From positions 1 through 6,560 of the forward strand of contig WJLO01000083.1 in NCBI GenBank assembly GCA_014728425.1: 6,560 nt of DNA. The letters run 5' to 3'. Origin of the DNA: Minisyncoccota bacterium (GTDB lineage Bacteria > Patescibacteriota > Microgenomatia > UBA1400 > PJMF01). A program made the position numbers and the translations under genes. This document shows positions 6,192 through 6,560 of this stretch, in pieces. Numbering within the stretch: position 1 is the stretch's first letter; the number at the start of each line of letters is the position of its first letter. Under the pieces are notes generated by a model, which was given only the letters and a program-made list of their open reading frames with translations, did not search any database and was not told the DNA's origin.

Positions 6192-6337
6192 CTTCACAGA
6201 AAAAGGTGCCAACCTTTTTAGTACTTAATTCCAGCAATTACGGGCTTACCCGGCCTAGTCTAGTTTTCCTTCCAGAATTTCTTTAGGCACCTTGTTTGGT
6301 GATTGCCAAACTTAAAAAACGGTTTTAAAACTTAAAC
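6138..6337 (-). promoter_or_regulatory. Candidate T-box-like tRNA-responsive attenuator leader of ileS
   Basis: Reading 5' to 3' on the minus strand, the leader has four parts. First is a hairpin GTTTGG-CAATCA-CCAAAC (6294-6311) whose loop contains the Ile codon AUC. Next is a weak stem GCCTA/TAGGC (6284-6288 with 6253-6257), then a hairpin CGGG-TAAG-CCCG (6241-6252). Last is a block that can fold as helix A1 AAAAGG/CCTTTT (6213-6218 with 6181-6186), a bulge TTGGCACC (6205-6212), and helix A2 TTTTTC/GAAAAA (6199-6204 with 6187-6192). The A1-bulge-A2 layout and the UGGNACC core match the T-box antiterminator, which senses uncharged tRNA. The A1/A2 3' strands are the 5' arm of the terminator, so the two folds exclude each other. 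A codon in the terminal loop of a short stem recalls the ultrashort Stem I of actinobacterial ileS T-boxes. Against this, the discriminator-pairing base is C, not the U expected for tRNA-Ile. The attenuator layout is well supported; T-box identity is likely but not proven. Confidence 0.6.
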
Positions 6338-6341
6338 ATCT

Positions 6342-6370
6342 ATTTTAACAGAGGAGGGGAGAGGAGGCAA
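6342..6370 (-). promoter_or_regulatory. Promoter of the ileS leader transcript
   Basis: TTGCCT (6365-6370, 4 of 6 matches to the -35) and TAAAAT (6342-6347, 5 of 6 matches to the -10) are 17 bp apart, and TG in the right place makes an extended -10 (TGTTAAAAT). The predicted start is near 6334-6337, giving a leader of roughly 275 nt before the ileS ATG. The spacer is almost pure pyrimidine on this strand. The promoter begins 39 bp after the stop of the upstream gene. Confidence 0.7.
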
Positions 6371-6409
6371 ATGAGAGTTTAACAAGATTTAATGATTTGC
6401 TTACAATAC

Positions 6410-6560
6410 TCACTCAAATTCATCGTATACTAGACTAACTGCGCCGATCATGTGTTCAAAAAAAATTAGAGTAGACCAAGCTTTTTTAGCTGTCTCAGCT
6501 TCTTGGGTAAATTCAGGAATAGCTTCAATCGCAGTCCACGATGGATAAAAATATTCAAAC
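6410..6560 (-). CDS. C-terminal end of an unrecognised protein (partial)
   Basis: An open frame enters from the window edge and gives 49 residues before the TGA at 6410-6412. The visible end reads FEYFYPSWTAIEAIPEF, then TQEAETAKKAWSTLIFF, then EHMIGAVSLVYDEFE. It has the look of the end of an alpha-helical, acidic and aromatic-rich globular protein. There is no clear membrane segment and no motif I can place in a family. The frame is supported by continuous sensible composition and by its position: it ends just before the ileS promoter and runs on the same strand as all other genes. No terminator is visible after it. I do not assign a function. Confidence 0.55.
   Translation of the reverse strand, partial: FEYFYPSWTAIEAIPEFTQEAETAKKAWSTLIFFEHMIGAVSLVYDEFE

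Noticed and set aside
6266..6277. UCU-GGAA-GGA hairpin recalling the apical loop of SRP (4.5S) RNA
   Set aside because: The flanking AGCAG-type internal loop and CAGG side of SRP RNA are missing, and the segment sits inside the ileS leader. It is more likely a small leader stem-loop.
6364..6382. Plus-strand AGGAGG followed by CAA and ATG, like a strong ribosome-binding site and start
   Set aside because: The frame is Met-Arg-Val-stop. The AGGAGG belongs to the purine strand of the ileS promoter spacer.

Overview
The window looks like a low-GC bacterial chromosome, probably a member of the Patescibacteria/Candidate Phyla Radiation. This placement is an inference from three things: a divergent short L27 of the kind I associate with that group, a eukaryote/archaeal-like (type 2) IleRS, and very compact genes with near-leaderless promoters. 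No marker here is decisive. Genes read sensibly with standard stops; TAA ends most of them and TGA ends rodA and the upstream partial gene.

Every gene lies on the minus strand, so transcription runs from high to low coordinates. In that order they are: the 3' end of an unrecognised gene (6410-6560); a promoter (6342-6370) and a structured leader of about 190 nt that ends in a strong intrinsic terminator (6138-6191); ileS (3204-6062); a RodA/FtsW-type SEDS glycosyltransferase (2127-3173); rplU/bL21 (1710-2036); a TRM11-like SAM-dependent methyltransferase (567-1703); rpmA/bL27 (310-564); and the 5' end of parB (1-263).

Three transcription units can be argued. ileS has its own promoter and an attenuator-like leader. 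rodA has a promoter that overlaps the ileS stop codon and whose predicted start site falls on the rodA ATG. rplU-methyltransferase-rpmA (perhaps with parB) starts at an extended -10 promoter placed so close to the rplU ATG that the mRNA would be leaderless. Inside this last unit the genes are almost touching (6 bp and 2 bp gaps), and each downstream Shine-Dalgarno sequence overlaps the stop region of the gene before it.

The most interesting element is the ileS leader. Its 3' half can form either a long terminator hairpin or a mutually exclusive structure with the layout of a T-box antiterminator: helix A1, a bulge containing UGGCACC, then helix A2. Near its 5' end is a 6-bp hairpin whose terminal loop contains the Ile codon AUC, which resembles the ultrashort Stem I known from actinobacterial ileS T-boxes. 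Two features do not fit neatly. The bulge base expected to pair with the tRNA discriminator is C, where tRNA-Ile would call for U. There is also an 8-nt complement of the bulge just downstream of the codon hairpin.

The genes are otherwise core functions: translation (IleRS, L21, L27, RNA methylation), cell-wall elongation (RodA) and chromosome partitioning (ParB). No tRNA or rRNA gene, insertion sequence, CRISPR array or other mobile element was found.
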